A stretch of DNA of 36,561 nucleotides from Salinarchaeum sp. (GCA_007123105.1 SKNY01000117.1:1-36561), one strand, 5' to 3'. Counted from the stretch's first letter, positions 1-10,195 are shown. Numbers and translations are program-made. The notes: generated from the letters alone by a model not told the origin.

Positions 1-2
1 AT

Positions 3-131
3 TCGGACGATGACGTGTTCTTTCACATGGAGGACGTTGGCGGCCCTGATCTCGAAGAAGGTACAGACATCGAATTTGACATCGAACAGGCCCCGAAGGG
101 CCCGCGCGCGAAGAACGTCGTCCGCGAATAG
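3..131 (+). CDS. Cold-shock protein (CspA family), C-terminal part, truncated by window start
   Basis: Frame starting at base 3 reads SDDDVFFHMEDVGGPDLEEGTDIEFDIEQAPKGPRAKNVVRE*; the DVFFH and EFDIEQAPKGPRAKNV motifs are typical of CSPs. Confidence 0.9.
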   Translation, partial: SDDDVFFHMEDVGGPDLEEGTDIEFDIEQAPKGPRAKNVVRE

Positions 132-142
132 CTTCACCGTTT

Positions 143-156
143 GATCGTTTTTTAAC
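143..156 (+). terminator. Possible T-tract archaeal terminator downstream of the csp gene
   Basis: gatcgttttttaac, a run of six T a few bases after the csp stop; no hairpin verified. Confidence 0.35.
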
Positions 157-618
157 GATACAACGGCAGTTCGATTCCTAGGCAAATTACAACGACTGAC
201 GAGTATGCACTGGCGAAGCACGACGGACCGTCCGCGCAGAGCGACAGCCTCCTCTAGCCGTTGGGAATCAGTGGACATCCGATCCGGCTTGCTGGGCGAG
301 GATTCCAACGCGGGACAGCGGGCCGGTCCCACGTCCCCGGTGGCAACTTCTTGCCTGCAGAATGGAGTCCGTCGAGGCGATACCGGGTTCGTGCGCGATC
401 CGTCGGCCCCGCGAGGGGTGTGGCGTATTCGGCGTCCGGTCGGACGCGGTATCCGCTTGCACCGTGCATCCCGGTCGGCCCGGAGAGACGGCGGGGATGC
501 CCCCGGTCGCAAGGTTCCCAGCGCTGAAATACGGGACTTTTCCTTGCACTTCCGCAATCCTTCCTCGCCGCTGTTCGTGTTACGAACGGTTAAGATCGGA
601 CCGATCCGATGAGAGTGG

Positions 619-2685
619 GTGACAGCAGACGATGCCAACCCTCATTCTGGGCGCCAGCGTGATCGGAGCGCGCCGACGCTGACGCGCCGACCGTTCCTCT
701 CCGCGGTCGGAATCCTCGGGTGTTCGACAACAGTGACAAAGGCGACCACGGGAGCCCCGAGTGCAGGCTCATGGGACCCGGTGGATGACCCGTATTACGC
801 AAGTCTTGTGGATGAATTCCAAGGGCTCGGTCTTCCCCCCGGGGAGTTCGTGTACGCGGACACCGAAGCGGAGACACTCGCTGCGTACGGCCATCACGGC
901 GCGGGGGCTATCGAACCACTGGGGATCGGCGACGATCTTCCGTTTTCCCAAGCGATCAGGATTACCGTGCCGACTACCGTACGAAATCCCTGGGATGCCC
1001 TCCTCAAGGGAACCGTAAGGCATCGGTCCGTGGCCGCAGGCGACGTGCTCCTCGGGATCGTCTACCTACGGGATGGAGCCCCGGATGACGGAACCGTCCC
1101 GGTCGTCAGATATGCGGCCAAGGTTCAGGACCGGGAGGAGACGAACCTGGTCCAAAACGCAACCCAACCGAGTCTGAGCGGCACCTGGGAACGGTACAAT
1201 TTCCGGATTCGAATGGACGAACCCGCGGCTGCTGGGTCGTGGTGGACCGAACTGTTCCTTGGATTTGGTGAACAGACGGTCGATGTGGGCGGTCTCGCCC
1301 TCGTTCACTTCGGTGATGGCGTATCCCTGGGAGATCTACCCACCTGGACACAAGAGTACGACTATCCGGGACGGAACGCGGATGCTGCCTGGCGCGATAC
1401 CGCGCGTAGACGCATCGAGCAGTACAGAATGGCGCCACTGACGGTCACCGTGCGCGACGGTCGGGGGAATCCGATCGAAGGGGCGACCGTCGATGTCACG
1501 ATGCAAGCGCATGCCTTCGGCTTCGGAAGCGCCGTCGCTGCGCCACGCATCGTCGGTGGCGGGACTGACAACGAACGGTACCGGGAAACGTTTCTCGAGA
1601 ACTTCAACAAGGCGGTGACCGAGAACGTGCTGAAATACGGAGCCTGGAGCGGACAATGGGGTCCGGCGTACTCGGCCGAGATCGCCGACGAAACCGTCGA
1701 CTGGTTGGTCGGGCACGACATCCCGATTCGAGGACATCCGCTCGTGTGGGCCACTTACGAACGCATGGGAGTCGATCCGACCAGCCCGGAAGCGGCAATC
1801 CGGGCGACGATCCGCGACCGCATCGAGGAACGAGCGACCGCGATGCGGGGGCGGCTCGACGAGTGGGACATGCACAACCATCCCATCATGTTCCCCGAGA
1901 TATGGGAGGACCTCGGCAAGGAACTCATGCTCGAGTGGTGGGAGACAGCCAACGAAGCCGATCCGGAGGCCGTGATGTACATCAATGAAGACGACATCCT
2001 GTCCGGAGGTGGTCGACTCAAGGAACCGTATTACGACCTCATCGAGTGGTTGGTCTCCCAGGAAGCCGACGTCGAAGGGATCGGCTTTATGGGCCACTTT
2101 GCGCTCGAAGACGTACGCTCACCAACCACGTTGCTCGAGGTCTTTGACAAATTCACTGCGTTCGATCTGCCACTTCAAATTACCGAATTCGACATATCCA
2201 TCTCGGATCCCGATGATGAAGAACAAGTTGCGGCCAGAGCTGACTTTCTCGCGGACGTATACACCGCCGCGTTCAGCCACCCCGCCGTCGAGGGAGTCCT
2301 GGCCTGGGGATTCTGGGCCGACGCCCACTGGCGACCCGACAGCGCCTACTACGGTAGCGATTGGACACTCCGCCCCCACGGCAAACGATACCGAGAGCTC
2401 GTTTTCGAGGAATGGTGGACGGACGAGTCCGGCACGACGGATACTGACGGACAGTTCGAACTTCACGGATTCAAAGGCATCTACGAGATCGCCGCGAGCG
2501 CTGCCAGCGAGTCGGAGACAGCCAAAGTCCAGCTGGGCGATGCGGGCCACCACGTCGAAATCACCCTAGCCGGGGTGGAGAACGACGATGGCCAACCCGG
2601 GTTTGGTCCGGTGGCGACGGCCGGTGGCATGCTCGGCGTAATCAAGTTCCTACTTCATCGATACGATCGGACCGGCGACGATTGA
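619..2685 (+). CDS. Secreted lipoprotein with GH10 (endo-beta-1,4-xylanase-like) domain
   Basis: GTG start; twin-arginine/lipobox-like N-terminus LTRRPFLSAVGILGCS; GH10-like blocks FNKAVTENVLKYGAWSG, RGHPLVWA, EADPEAVMYINEDDI, IGFMGHF, LPLQITEFDIS, GVLAWGFWADAHWRP. Confidence 0.8.
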   Translation: MTADDANPHSGRQRDRSAPTLTRRPFLSAVGILGCSTTVTKATTGAPSAGSWDPVDDPYYASLVDEFQGLGLPPGEFVYADTEAETLAAYGHHGAGAIEPLGIGDDLPFSQAIRITVPTTVRNPWDALLKGTVRHRSVAAGDVLLGIVYLRDGAPDDGTVPVVRYAAKVQDREETNLVQNATQPSLSGTWERYNFRIRMDEPAAAGSWWTELFLGFGEQTVDVGGLALVHFGDGVSLGDLPTWTQEYDYPGRNADAAWRDTARRRIEQYRMAPLTVTVRDGRGNPIEGATVDVTMQAHAFGFGSAVAAPRIVGGGTDNERYRETFLENFNKAVTENVLKYGAWSGQWGPAYSAEIADETVDWLVGHDIPIRGHPLVWATYERMGVDPTSPEAAIRATIRDRIEERATAMRGRLDEWDMHNHPIMFPEIWEDLGKELMLEWWETANEADPEAVMYINEDDILSGGGRLKEPYYDLIEWLVSQEADVEGIGFMGHFALEDVRSPTTLLEVFDKFTAFDLPLQITEFDISISDPDDEEQVAARADFLADVYTAAFSHPAVEGVLAWGFWADAHWRPDSAYYGSDWTLRPHGKRYRELVFEEWWTDESGTTDTDGQFELHGFKGIYEIAASAASESETAKVQLGDAGHHVEITLAGVENDDGQPGFGPVATAGGMLGVIKFLLHRYDRTGDD

Positions 2686-3344
2686 CCCTACCGGCAACGG
2701 AGTGGCCACAACAGCCGACCGGATCGACCAACAATGCCACCCCCGCCTCGAGCTGTGCAATCTCAACGACCGGCGGCAGGTCCGTCAGTGAGATCTACCC
2801 GGCCTGCGTTCCAAGTTCTCCGTTGACAACGCGGTCCGCCAGGTACCAGAGATCCCGATCGCGGGTCGATCACGGATCCGATCCCACCGATGGTGAACGC
2901 CGTCTGCCAACCATCGGCTAGCCCGGAGCATCGAACGAGAACCGAGAATCCAGGAGGCGAGGACATGGAGGACGTGACAATATCACCGGCCATCGGTGCG
3001 TGACCGCATGCGTAGGGCAGGCTGCTTTGGAAGAAACCCGATGAGAATCGAGCCAAATATTCCTGGGAGAACCCTGGTGGTCCGCAGCTCGTGATCATAG
3101 ACGGGCCAACAGGGGACGTTCACCAACTCGACAGGAGTGCCCTTGCGATTGTAGAGGTGGCAAGTGGCATTCAACCGCTGACGAAACGAGATACCAGATA
3201 TCACGGATCTCGCAAGGTACCAAGCAACATTCTGGCCACGGGCGGCGAGTGCATCCGTCGGCCATGAGCGCTTCCCGGGATCTTGGTTGGCCGGGCGGTG
3301 GCCCCGGGTGAAGACATTTGCCGACCGGTGTCGATGCCAGTGCT

Positions 3345-4373
3345 ATGCAGCCCAAGCACGGCATCGTTCACGCCGGGGCCGGCCAGTTCAACGGCTGGCC
3401 GGCGAACCACGGCATGTGGGCGTGGGACGAAGAGGTCCTGGTCAGGTTCACGAACGGGTACTTCCGGTCGGATGCGGGCTTTCACGACATCGATCCCCGT
3501 CGGTCCCGCGGGAGCCTGTACGCCCGGAGCTTCGACGGGGGCAAATCTTGGGCGATTGAACACGCCGGAGATCCGTTCGCCCGTGAGACGACACCCGAAC
3601 CGTCGGCCGGCGGAATCGATTTTACACATCCTGATTTCGCGATGCGAATCCGGAACGGACAGTGGTGTGTCTCGACCGACCGCGGACGCGAGTGGAGTCC
3701 CCGCTACGAGTTGCCGGACTTTGGAACCGGTGAGCAGCTGACTGCCCGAACGGACTACATCGTGAAGGACGCGGCGACGTGTCTGATCTTTCTCTCGATC
3801 GAGGAACCCGAACGCGAAACCGACGAGGAGATTGACCGGTCGCTGTGCGCGGCCATCGTCGATGGCGGTGCGGCCGTCGAGTTCCGGGGCTGGATCACCG
3901 AAGATCCCGACCAGCGCTCGATCATGCCAGCGACGACACAACTGGCCGACGGTACGCTGTTGACCATCATCCGCCAAACCGATTTTCACGGCGCATTCGA
4001 CGAGTACGATAAACGCGAGAACTACCTCGAGGCGTTCCGATCGACCGATGACGGCCGAACATGGACCTCCGTGGGCCGCATCGCCGACACCCATAATCCC
4101 GCTGCCGCCGTCACCCTCGGAGACGATAGCGTCGTCGTTGCCTACGGCTATCGCACCGAGCCGTACGGCATCCGGGGACGGATCACTACAGATTGCGGCG
4201 AGACGTGGAGCGAGGAGTTCGTGTTACGCGATGACGGTCGGAGCGCCGATCTCGGGTATCCACGAATGGTGGCGCGCCCGGACGGGACCCTCCTGGTTGT
4301 GTATTACTTTACCACGGTCGAACGCAAGGAACAACACATCGCCGCGACGATCTTCGATCCGGCGACGACCTGA
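3345..4373 (+). CDS. Sialidase/BNR-repeat-like protein (exo-alpha-sialidase superfamily)
   Basis: Asp-box-like repeats (SFDGGKSWAIE, STDRGREWSPRY, STDDGRTWTSVG, TTDCGETWSEE) and C-terminal GYPRMVARPDGTLLVVYY; the ORF opens with TTG at 3318, first ATG at 3345. Confidence 0.75.
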   Translation: MQPKHGIVHAGAGQFNGWPANHGMWAWDEEVLVRFTNGYFRSDAGFHDIDPRRSRGSLYARSFDGGKSWAIEHAGDPFARETTPEPSAGGIDFTHPDFAMRIRNGQWCVSTDRGREWSPRYELPDFGTGEQLTARTDYIVKDAATCLIFLSIEEPERETDEEIDRSLCAAIVDGGAAVEFRGWITEDPDQRSIMPATTQLADGTLLTIIRQTDFHGAFDEYDKRENYLEAFRSTDDGRTWTSVGRIADTHNPAAAVTLGDDSVVVAYGYRTEPYGIRGRITTDCGETWSEEFVLRDDGRSADLGYPRMVARPDGTLLVVYYFTTVERKEQHIAATIFDPATT

Positions 4374-4450
4374 ACCGACGGTGACGTGCAGACCTGCATT
4401 CGGTCGACTCGGGTAGTCGGGTAGATCCCGGGCTCAAGGAGGACAATATT

Positions 4451-4550
4451 GGTAGGTGGCAGCAATCGGATCTGAGCCAGCTTCCAGTCGACAGCTTATC
4501 GTGGGGGCTACTGATTGTGCTGGCGTGCGGCTCCCGAACTGCCACCTACC
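4451..4550. repeat. 12-bp perfect inverted repeat pair (GGTAGGTGGCAG / CTGCCACCTACC) bounding about 100 bp
   Basis: Arms at 4451-4462 and 4539-4550 read directly from sequence; intergenic. Confidence 0.7.
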
Positions 4551-4697
4551 GTGATCGACCCCTTCGGTAGGTCCGGGGATCCATCTACCGGACACCGTGA
4601 CCCATGTGGAACCCCACTGACAACGTCGCGACTGATAACGGTAGTAATCGAAGTGGCGACGGCCTCGGCCAACCACACGACGAACGGACCTGATCCG

Positions 4698-4943
4698 TTA
4701 TTCGACCGGGGTTGCCAACTGAGCCTTTTTGGTTTTCGCGTACGTGACGACGTTGTCGCCAGCCGCACGTGCGTGTTTTCCGGCGTTCTTTACGTCTTCG
4801 ACAGCCAATTCGGCTTCAGATCGCGCCTCATCAATCGGTGATACTACCTCGGCGTTGCGGCGCCGACGCCGGAGCGCGCGTAGTGTGAGCAGTCCCGTCG
4901 CGATCCCGAATGCCGCAACCAACCCAGTGTTGAGTTTATTCAT
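4698..4943 (-). CDS. Small basic membrane-anchored hypothetical protein
   Basis: 81 aa; N-terminal hydrophobic segment LNTGLVAAFGIATGLLTL followed by RALRRRRR and a charged helical tail. Confidence 0.6.
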   Translation of the reverse strand: MNKLNTGLVAAFGIATGLLTLRALRRRRRNAEVVSPIDEARSEAELAVEDVKNAGKHARAAGDNVVTYAKTKKAQLATPVE

Positions 4944-5435
4944 AGAACGTGACTTATCGTACTTCGTAAGTGATGATAAAAGTCACGGTTTAGAGAGCTA
5001 CGAGTTGACATTCGTCAAGATCGGCATGGATGACCCTCCGAAACGTGCTTATTGATTAAGCTTATCTCCATATTTTCCCAATCGGTACCAGATGAAGACG
5101 GAGTAAGATGGTACTACACTCTCGATAACCGAACCAACCCCTGAATCCTGGGCATTGACCGTGAGCGCAATGTGCCCTACAAAGGGATGGTTTTGCTACG
5201 GCCAGTGATACATACGGTACGCGCGAGCAGGCAGTAATGAAATTCTGACCGTCGAGGAATGGCTTCGCACACGCCAACTGTCCCGTTTTCTCCCCTGCAA
5301 CCGCCAGATCATCCTCGACGGTAAGCCACGATCACGGAGAAGACATTCTGCACTGACGGGTATCAAACGGCACGGAGAATTCCACGATCACGTAGCAGTT
5401 TTACCATCTTCCAAAATAAGACAGTTATACGATCG

Positions 5436-6713
5436 ATGGGAACCGACGAGGTCCGACTCCTCTGTACCGGCGATCTCCACCTGGGTCGCCATCCGACGCG
5501 GGTGCCGGCAGACACCGAGCGTGGCTCCGTCTCGACGGCTCGCGCATGGGCGACGATCGCCAATACGGCTGTCGAATACGATGTTGACGGCGTCCTGCTA
5601 TCAGGGGATATCGGGGATCGAGCGAATCGATACTTCGAGATCGTCGGAGCTTTCGAGACGGGGCTCTCGATTCTCGCCGACGCGGCCATCCCGGTGGTCG
5701 CCGTTGCGGGCAATCACGACGCGAGGTTCCTCCCGCAGCTGGCCGCCGACCTCTACGGACTCACGCTCCTCGGCGAAGACGGACGTTGGGAACGGCACGA
5801 GCTCGCCGCCGGTCGCCCCGTCCACATTGACGGTTGGTCGTTTCCACGGACAAACGTCAGTGTTTCGCCGCTGGAAACGTACCCAGACGAGGCAGTTGAT
5901 AGCCCCCATCTCGGGTTGCTACACGCGGATCTCGACGCCAGTGGCGGGACGAACGCCCCGGTTGCCCTCTCCGAACTGGCGGCCACCGTCACTGACGGTT
6001 GGATCCTCGGACACATCCACGCACCCGGACGGAGAAACGAAGATCCTCTCGTGTTGTATCCAGGATCGCCCCAACCGCTCGACCCGGGCGAACCCGGTCC
6101 ACACGGACCCTGGCTGCTCACCTGGACACCGGCCAGTGGATGGACGCCGACGCATCTGCCGACCGCTACGCTCCGCTATGACAATCTCGCAGTAGACGTC
6201 ACTGACGTCGAGACTCCCGAATCCGCGATGGCAGCCGCGTCCACGGCAATGGCAAAGCATCTCGCCGGGATCGAGGGGCGCGAACACGTCACCGCGTTCG
6301 TGCCGCGGATTACGTTCACCGGCTCCACTCCCATCCATACCGACCTCGTCGATGCCGCCACAGCAATGGCCGACCAGTTCGGCCGGACCGTCGACGACGT
6401 CCGAGTCGGTCTGGACGAGATTACGATCGGAACGAGGCCGGCCGTCGGGACCGGAAATCGCGACGACGGCCCGATCGGATATCTCGTCGATGTCCTTGCT
6501 TCGATCGAGGGGGGAACGGTCCACAATGACTACCCCGACCTGTACCGGGAAGCCCGAGCACGGGCCGAAGAGGCCTACGGTGCCGCCACCTACGCACCGT
6601 TGCGCCGCGCGGGTCGGCAACCGTCGCCGCCGGCCGACGACGTCGAGACACAGCTCAAACACGAGGTCAAACGGCTCCTCGATCAACTTGTGGCCCAAAA
6701 GGAGGACACGTGA
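5436..6713 (+). CDS. Metallophosphoesterase, SbcD/Mre11/YhaO-like DNA repair exonuclease
   Basis: GDLHLGRH, LLSGDIGDRAN, VAGNHD, LGLLHADL and GHIHAPG motifs; stop overlaps start of the downstream Rad50/YhaN-like ATPase. Confidence 0.85.
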   Translation: MGTDEVRLLCTGDLHLGRHPTRVPADTERGSVSTARAWATIANTAVEYDVDGVLLSGDIGDRANRYFEIVGAFETGLSILADAAIPVVAVAGNHDARFLPQLAADLYGLTLLGEDGRWERHELAAGRPVHIDGWSFPRTNVSVSPLETYPDEAVDSPHLGLLHADLDASGGTNAPVALSELAATVTDGWILGHIHAPGRRNEDPLVLYPGSPQPLDPGEPGPHGPWLLTWTPASGWTPTHLPTATLRYDNLAVDVTDVETPESAMAAASTAMAKHLAGIEGREHVTAFVPRITFTGSTPIHTDLVDAATAMADQFGRTVDDVRVGLDEITIGTRPAVGTGNRDDGPIGYLVDVLASIEGGTVHNDYPDLYREARARAEEAYGAATYAPLRRAGRQPSPPADDVETQLKHEVKRLLDQLVAQKEDT

Positions 6714-9700
6714 TGGACAGCGACAGCCGGCAACTCTCGATCCGGTCGCTCGAGCTGCGGCGTGCGCCGGGACTTGGGAATGACACCGTCCACCTCTCGG
6801 GTCTCGCCGAGGGGGTAACGGTGTGCTTTGGGCCGAACGCAATCGGGAAGACGACGTTGGCACGGACGATCGAGGCGATCCTTTGGCCGGACGCGGCCGA
6901 GAACGGTACCCATGCAGTCGCCCATCTCACACGTGGGGACGAGCGGTGGCGGATCGAGCTCGATCACGGCAGCTGCACGTACCAACGAGACGGCTCGCCG
7001 GCCGATCCGCCATCCTTACCGGCAGTGCACGAACGCCACCGGTATCGGCTTCCGTTACACGAGCTCCTGGATGCGGACACGCAAAACGAACCGTTCGCCG
7101 AAACAATCAGGCGGGAGTCCGCCGGCGGGGTCGATCTGGCCGCCGCACACGAGGCGTTGGACTATCAGTCAAACCCGAGTACCCGGAACGTCGGCGCGTA
7201 CCAACGGGCAGTCGAGGCGATCGAGACATACGAGGAGGCGACCCGTACCGCCCGAGCATTAGAGCGGGACCGCGAGAACCTCCCCGACTTGCGGGCAGCC
7301 CGCGATCGCGCCCGCCGGGCCAAAACCGAGGTACGGCTACTCGAGGACGTACTGGCCTTCCACGAGCGGGAACGCAAGCTGGCGGCAATCGACGCCCAGC
7401 TGGCCGCGTTTCCGGACGTGATGGACGCAGTGGACGGCGACGAGGCCGACCGGATCGAGGAGCTCGACGCCCAGATCGCAGAATGGGAAGCAACCCGGAC
7501 GGCGGCGGTCGACCAGCAGGAGGAAGCGACAACCGCACTGGCGTCGACAGCCCTCCCGACCGGAGGCGTTCCCGACGGAGAGCTGGATCAGCTCCGACAG
7601 TGTCGCGACCGACTGGCGGAGCTCGAGCGGCGCGCCGACCAGCTCGAAGAAGACCTCGGCGCCGCACGAGAAACGCGAGAACGACGGCGGACAGATATCC
7701 CGATCGATGTCGAGCCCGCGGATCTGGCCGATCTCGAACCCGTCTCCTGGCGCGAACTCTCGGCGTTCTCCCGAGCAGCGATCACAGTCACGGAACGGGA
7801 GGAACGTGTCAGAACTATGACTCGATGGGCGAATGCCCATACAGACGAACCACCGCCGGACCTCGAGCCGCTGGAACGGGCGACGATCGCCCTCGAACAC
7901 TGGCTGGCCGCGGGCGGGGCACAACGGGACGACGAACGGTACCTGCTCGCCCTCGTCGTCGGGTCCGCTGTCACCGTCCTCACGGTCGGCACGCTCCTGG
8001 GCATCGTCCTTGGACCGGTGTGGATGACCGTCGGCGTGCCAGGACTGGTCCTGCTGGTCGCGCTCCTCTGGTATCTCTACGGCAGGCGAACCGGGACGGA
8101 ATCGCGGGCAGCCCATCGATCGTCATTCCCGGCAACCCAGGTTGTGCCGCCCGAGGCCTGGACCGAAGCGGCGGTTCGAGACCGGTTGTTCGGTCTCTAC
8201 GACGCGATTGCCGAACGAAAACGAATGACCGAGGGAATCAGACAGCGCGAGGCAATCGATCTCGATGCAGCACGCGATCAACTCGAGACCCGGCGGCGTG
8301 AACTCGTGGCAATCCTCGGTGCCGCGCCCGAGTCGACCGATGTCGAACTCACCGTCGCCATCAAGCGGATCCTCGACTGGCAGGAGGCCGACGAGCGCGT
8401 TCGGGAGCTAGCCACACGCCTCCAGAAGATCGACGACCAGCAGGCGGCTACGATCGATGCGATCAATGTAACCACCGAGCCATACGGGTGCGATTCGGTT
8501 ACGACAGCTGGCGAGGCAACCGCGGCGATTCGAGGGCTAGAGGTACGCGAACGCGAGCGCAAGGAAGCCGCCGCGACGATCGAGCGGGCCGGGGAGATGC
8601 AAGAAGAGGCTCTCGACCGAATCGCCACGCACGCCGTCGATCGCCGGTCGGTGTTTGCGTCACTCGACCTCGACGAGCACGATCTCGCCGGGGTGGGGGA
8701 ACTGTGTGACCACGTCGAGGAGTACGAACGACTACAGGACGAACGCAATCGAGCGCGGGGGGCGGTGGCGGCAGCCCGGTCGGAGCTGGCCGACCGCGAA
8801 GCGTTCGATCCGTCGATGTTGGATGCGGATCCGGCGACCCTGGAGGCCGAGTTGGTCGACGCCCGGGCCAGCGCGGAGGAATACGACGAACTTGCGGCCC
8901 GGGTCACAGAAATCGAGACGAAAATCGACGCGGCGAAGACGGAAACCGCGGTGGCGGACGCCCACCTCGAGCGCGAGCGCGCGTTAGATGAGCTCGCTGC
9001 ACAACGTAACGCGGACGTGGGGCGGATGGTCGGTGACGCTCTCGTCGATCACCTTCGCGATTACGGCGTCGAGGCAGAACGCCCGGCGGTGTTCGAGCGG
9101 GCCCGCGAGCTGTTCGCACAAATTACCGCGGGCGCTTGTCGACTCGAGTTCGACGACGCCTCGGGTGCGTTCCGCGCGTACGACACGGTACAAGAGCGGG
9201 GACTCGCACTCGACGAACTCTCGAGTGGTACGCGCGTCCAGCTGTTATTGGCGGTACGGCTCGGCTTCGTCGAGCGTCGCGAGGGCGAGACAACACTGCC
9301 GCTACTGCTCGATGAAACGCTTGCGAACTCCGACGACGAGCGGGCGCGGGCGATCATGGAATCGTTGATCGCGCTGGCAAGAGACGGCCGAAGCGTCCTG
9401 TACTTTACGGCGAGACGCGATGAAGTCAGAATGTGGGAGCGCGCATTGGCCGAGGACGGAACCGTGGCGTATTCGATCGTGGATCTGGCAGCGAAGCGGG
9501 ACATCGAACCGACGGTCGGCCTTCGCGGTGCGGTCGATCGCGAGGTGATTGCTCCCGACCCGCCAGCACCCGAATGTGACGATCTCACAGCCTACGGCGA
9601 GGCGCTCGAGGTGCCGTCGATCGACCCGTATGGCGGGATCGGCGGCGTCCATCTCTGGTATCTCGTCCCCGACGTCGATTCGCTATATGCGGCGTGTGCG

Positions 9701-10180
9701 GTCGGGATCGAACGGTGGGGCCAACTCGAGACGCTTTGTGAGGTCGGGGCGACAGCGGAGATCGGCCTCGATGCCGAGACAATCGAGATGCTCGAGCTGC
9801 GGGCGCGGGCGCTCGAGACGATGCTCTCGTGCTGGCGCGTCGGCCGAGGTGAACCGATCGATCGGGCAGTGCTCGAGAAAACGGATGCCGTCAGCGACAC
9901 GTTCATCGAGGAGGTAACCGCGCTCGCCCGTGCGAATGACGGCAACCCACAGGCAGTCGTCGACGCATTAGTGGCCGGGGAGGTTGCCCGATTCCGCACG
10001 GAGAAGGCCCGAGCACTGGAGGCATACCTGTACGAGCAGGGTTACCTCGAGGACGACAACCCACTGCCCGACGAGGAAATCAGAACGGCGACGTTCCGGA
10101 CGTTCCTCGATGGCGGTCTGTCGGTCGAGAAGGCCGATGCCGAGACCACGGAGCTGCTCGAGCGGACCACGATAAAATAG
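6713..10180 (+). CDS. SMC/Rad50-like AAA ATPase (YhaN-like) with central transmembrane hairpin and C-terminal extension
   Basis: Walker A FGPNAIGKTTLART, long charged coiled coil, central hydrophobic pair VVGSAVTVLTVGTLLGIVLGPVWMTVGVPGLVLLVALLWYLYG, signature-like LDELSSGTRVQLLLAVRL, Walker B LPLLLDETLANSDDERA; the provided ORF begins at GTG 6710, ATG at 6713 overlaps the upstream TGA. Confidence 0.85.
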   Translation: MDSDSRQLSIRSLELRRAPGLGNDTVHLSGLAEGVTVCFGPNAIGKTTLARTIEAILWPDAAENGTHAVAHLTRGDERWRIELDHGSCTYQRDGSPADPPSLPAVHERHRYRLPLHELLDADTQNEPFAETIRRESAGGVDLAAAHEALDYQSNPSTRNVGAYQRAVEAIETYEEATRTARALERDRENLPDLRAARDRARRAKTEVRLLEDVLAFHERERKLAAIDAQLAAFPDVMDAVDGDEADRIEELDAQIAEWEATRTAAVDQQEEATTALASTALPTGGVPDGELDQLRQCRDRLAELERRADQLEEDLGAARETRERRRTDIPIDVEPADLADLEPVSWRELSAFSRAAITVTEREERVRTMTRWANAHTDEPPPDLEPLERATIALEHWLAAGGAQRDDERYLLALVVGSAVTVLTVGTLLGIVLGPVWMTVGVPGLVLLVALLWYLYGRRTGTESRAAHRSSFPATQVVPPEAWTEAAVRDRLFGLYDAIAERKRMTEGIRQREAIDLDAARDQLETRRRELVAILGAAPESTDVELTVAIKRILDWQEADERVRELATRLQKIDDQQAATIDAINVTTEPYGCDSVTTAGEATAAIRGLEVRERERKEAAATIERAGEMQEEALDRIATHAVDRRSVFASLDLDEHDLAGVGELCDHVEEYERLQDERNRARGAVAAARSELADREAFDPSMLDADPATLEAELVDARASAEEYDELAARVTEIETKIDAAKTETAVADAHLERERALDELAAQRNADVGRMVGDALVDHLRDYGVEAERPAVFERARELFAQITAGACRLEFDDASGAFRAYDTVQERGLALDELSSGTRVQLLLAVRLGFVERREGETTLPLLLDETLANSDDERARAIMESLIALARDGRSVLYFTARRDEVRMWERALAEDGTVAYSIVDLAAKRDIEPTVGLRGAVDREVIAPDPPAPECDDLTAYGEALEVPSIDPYGGIGGVHLWYLVPDVDSLYAACAVGIERWGQLETLCEVGATAEIGLDAETIEMLELRARALETMLSCWRVGRGEPIDRAVLEKTDAVSDTFIEEVTALARANDGNPQAVVDALVAGEVARFRTEKARALEAYLYEQGYLEDDNPLPDEEIRTATFRTFLDGGLSVEKADAETTELLERTTIK

Positions 10181-10195
10181 GCGGGCTGGCCCACC

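Noticed and set aside
1336-2097. Minus-strand ORF (253 aa) opposite the GH10-like gene
   Set aside because: Antisense shadow of a motif-rich coding region
2686-3344. Possible decayed gene on the minus strand between the GH10-like and sialidase-like genes
   Set aside because: Some protein-like stretches (DRDLWYLADRVVNGELGTQAG) but too short and unassignable to claim a pseudogene
3201-4094. Minus-strand ORF (297 aa) opposite the sialidase-like gene
   Set aside because: Antisense shadow ORF; the plus strand carries repeated Asp-box motifs
5919-6863. Long minus-strand ORF (314 aa) opposite the Mre11/YhaO-like gene
   Set aside because: Antisense to a clearly coding gene; long antisense ORFs are expected at this GC content and the translation shows no domain motifs
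6823-8301. 492-aa plus-strand ORF in an alternative frame of the Rad50/YhaN-like gene
   Set aside because: Extremely Arg/Pro/Gly-rich off-frame translation typical of GC-rich shadow frames
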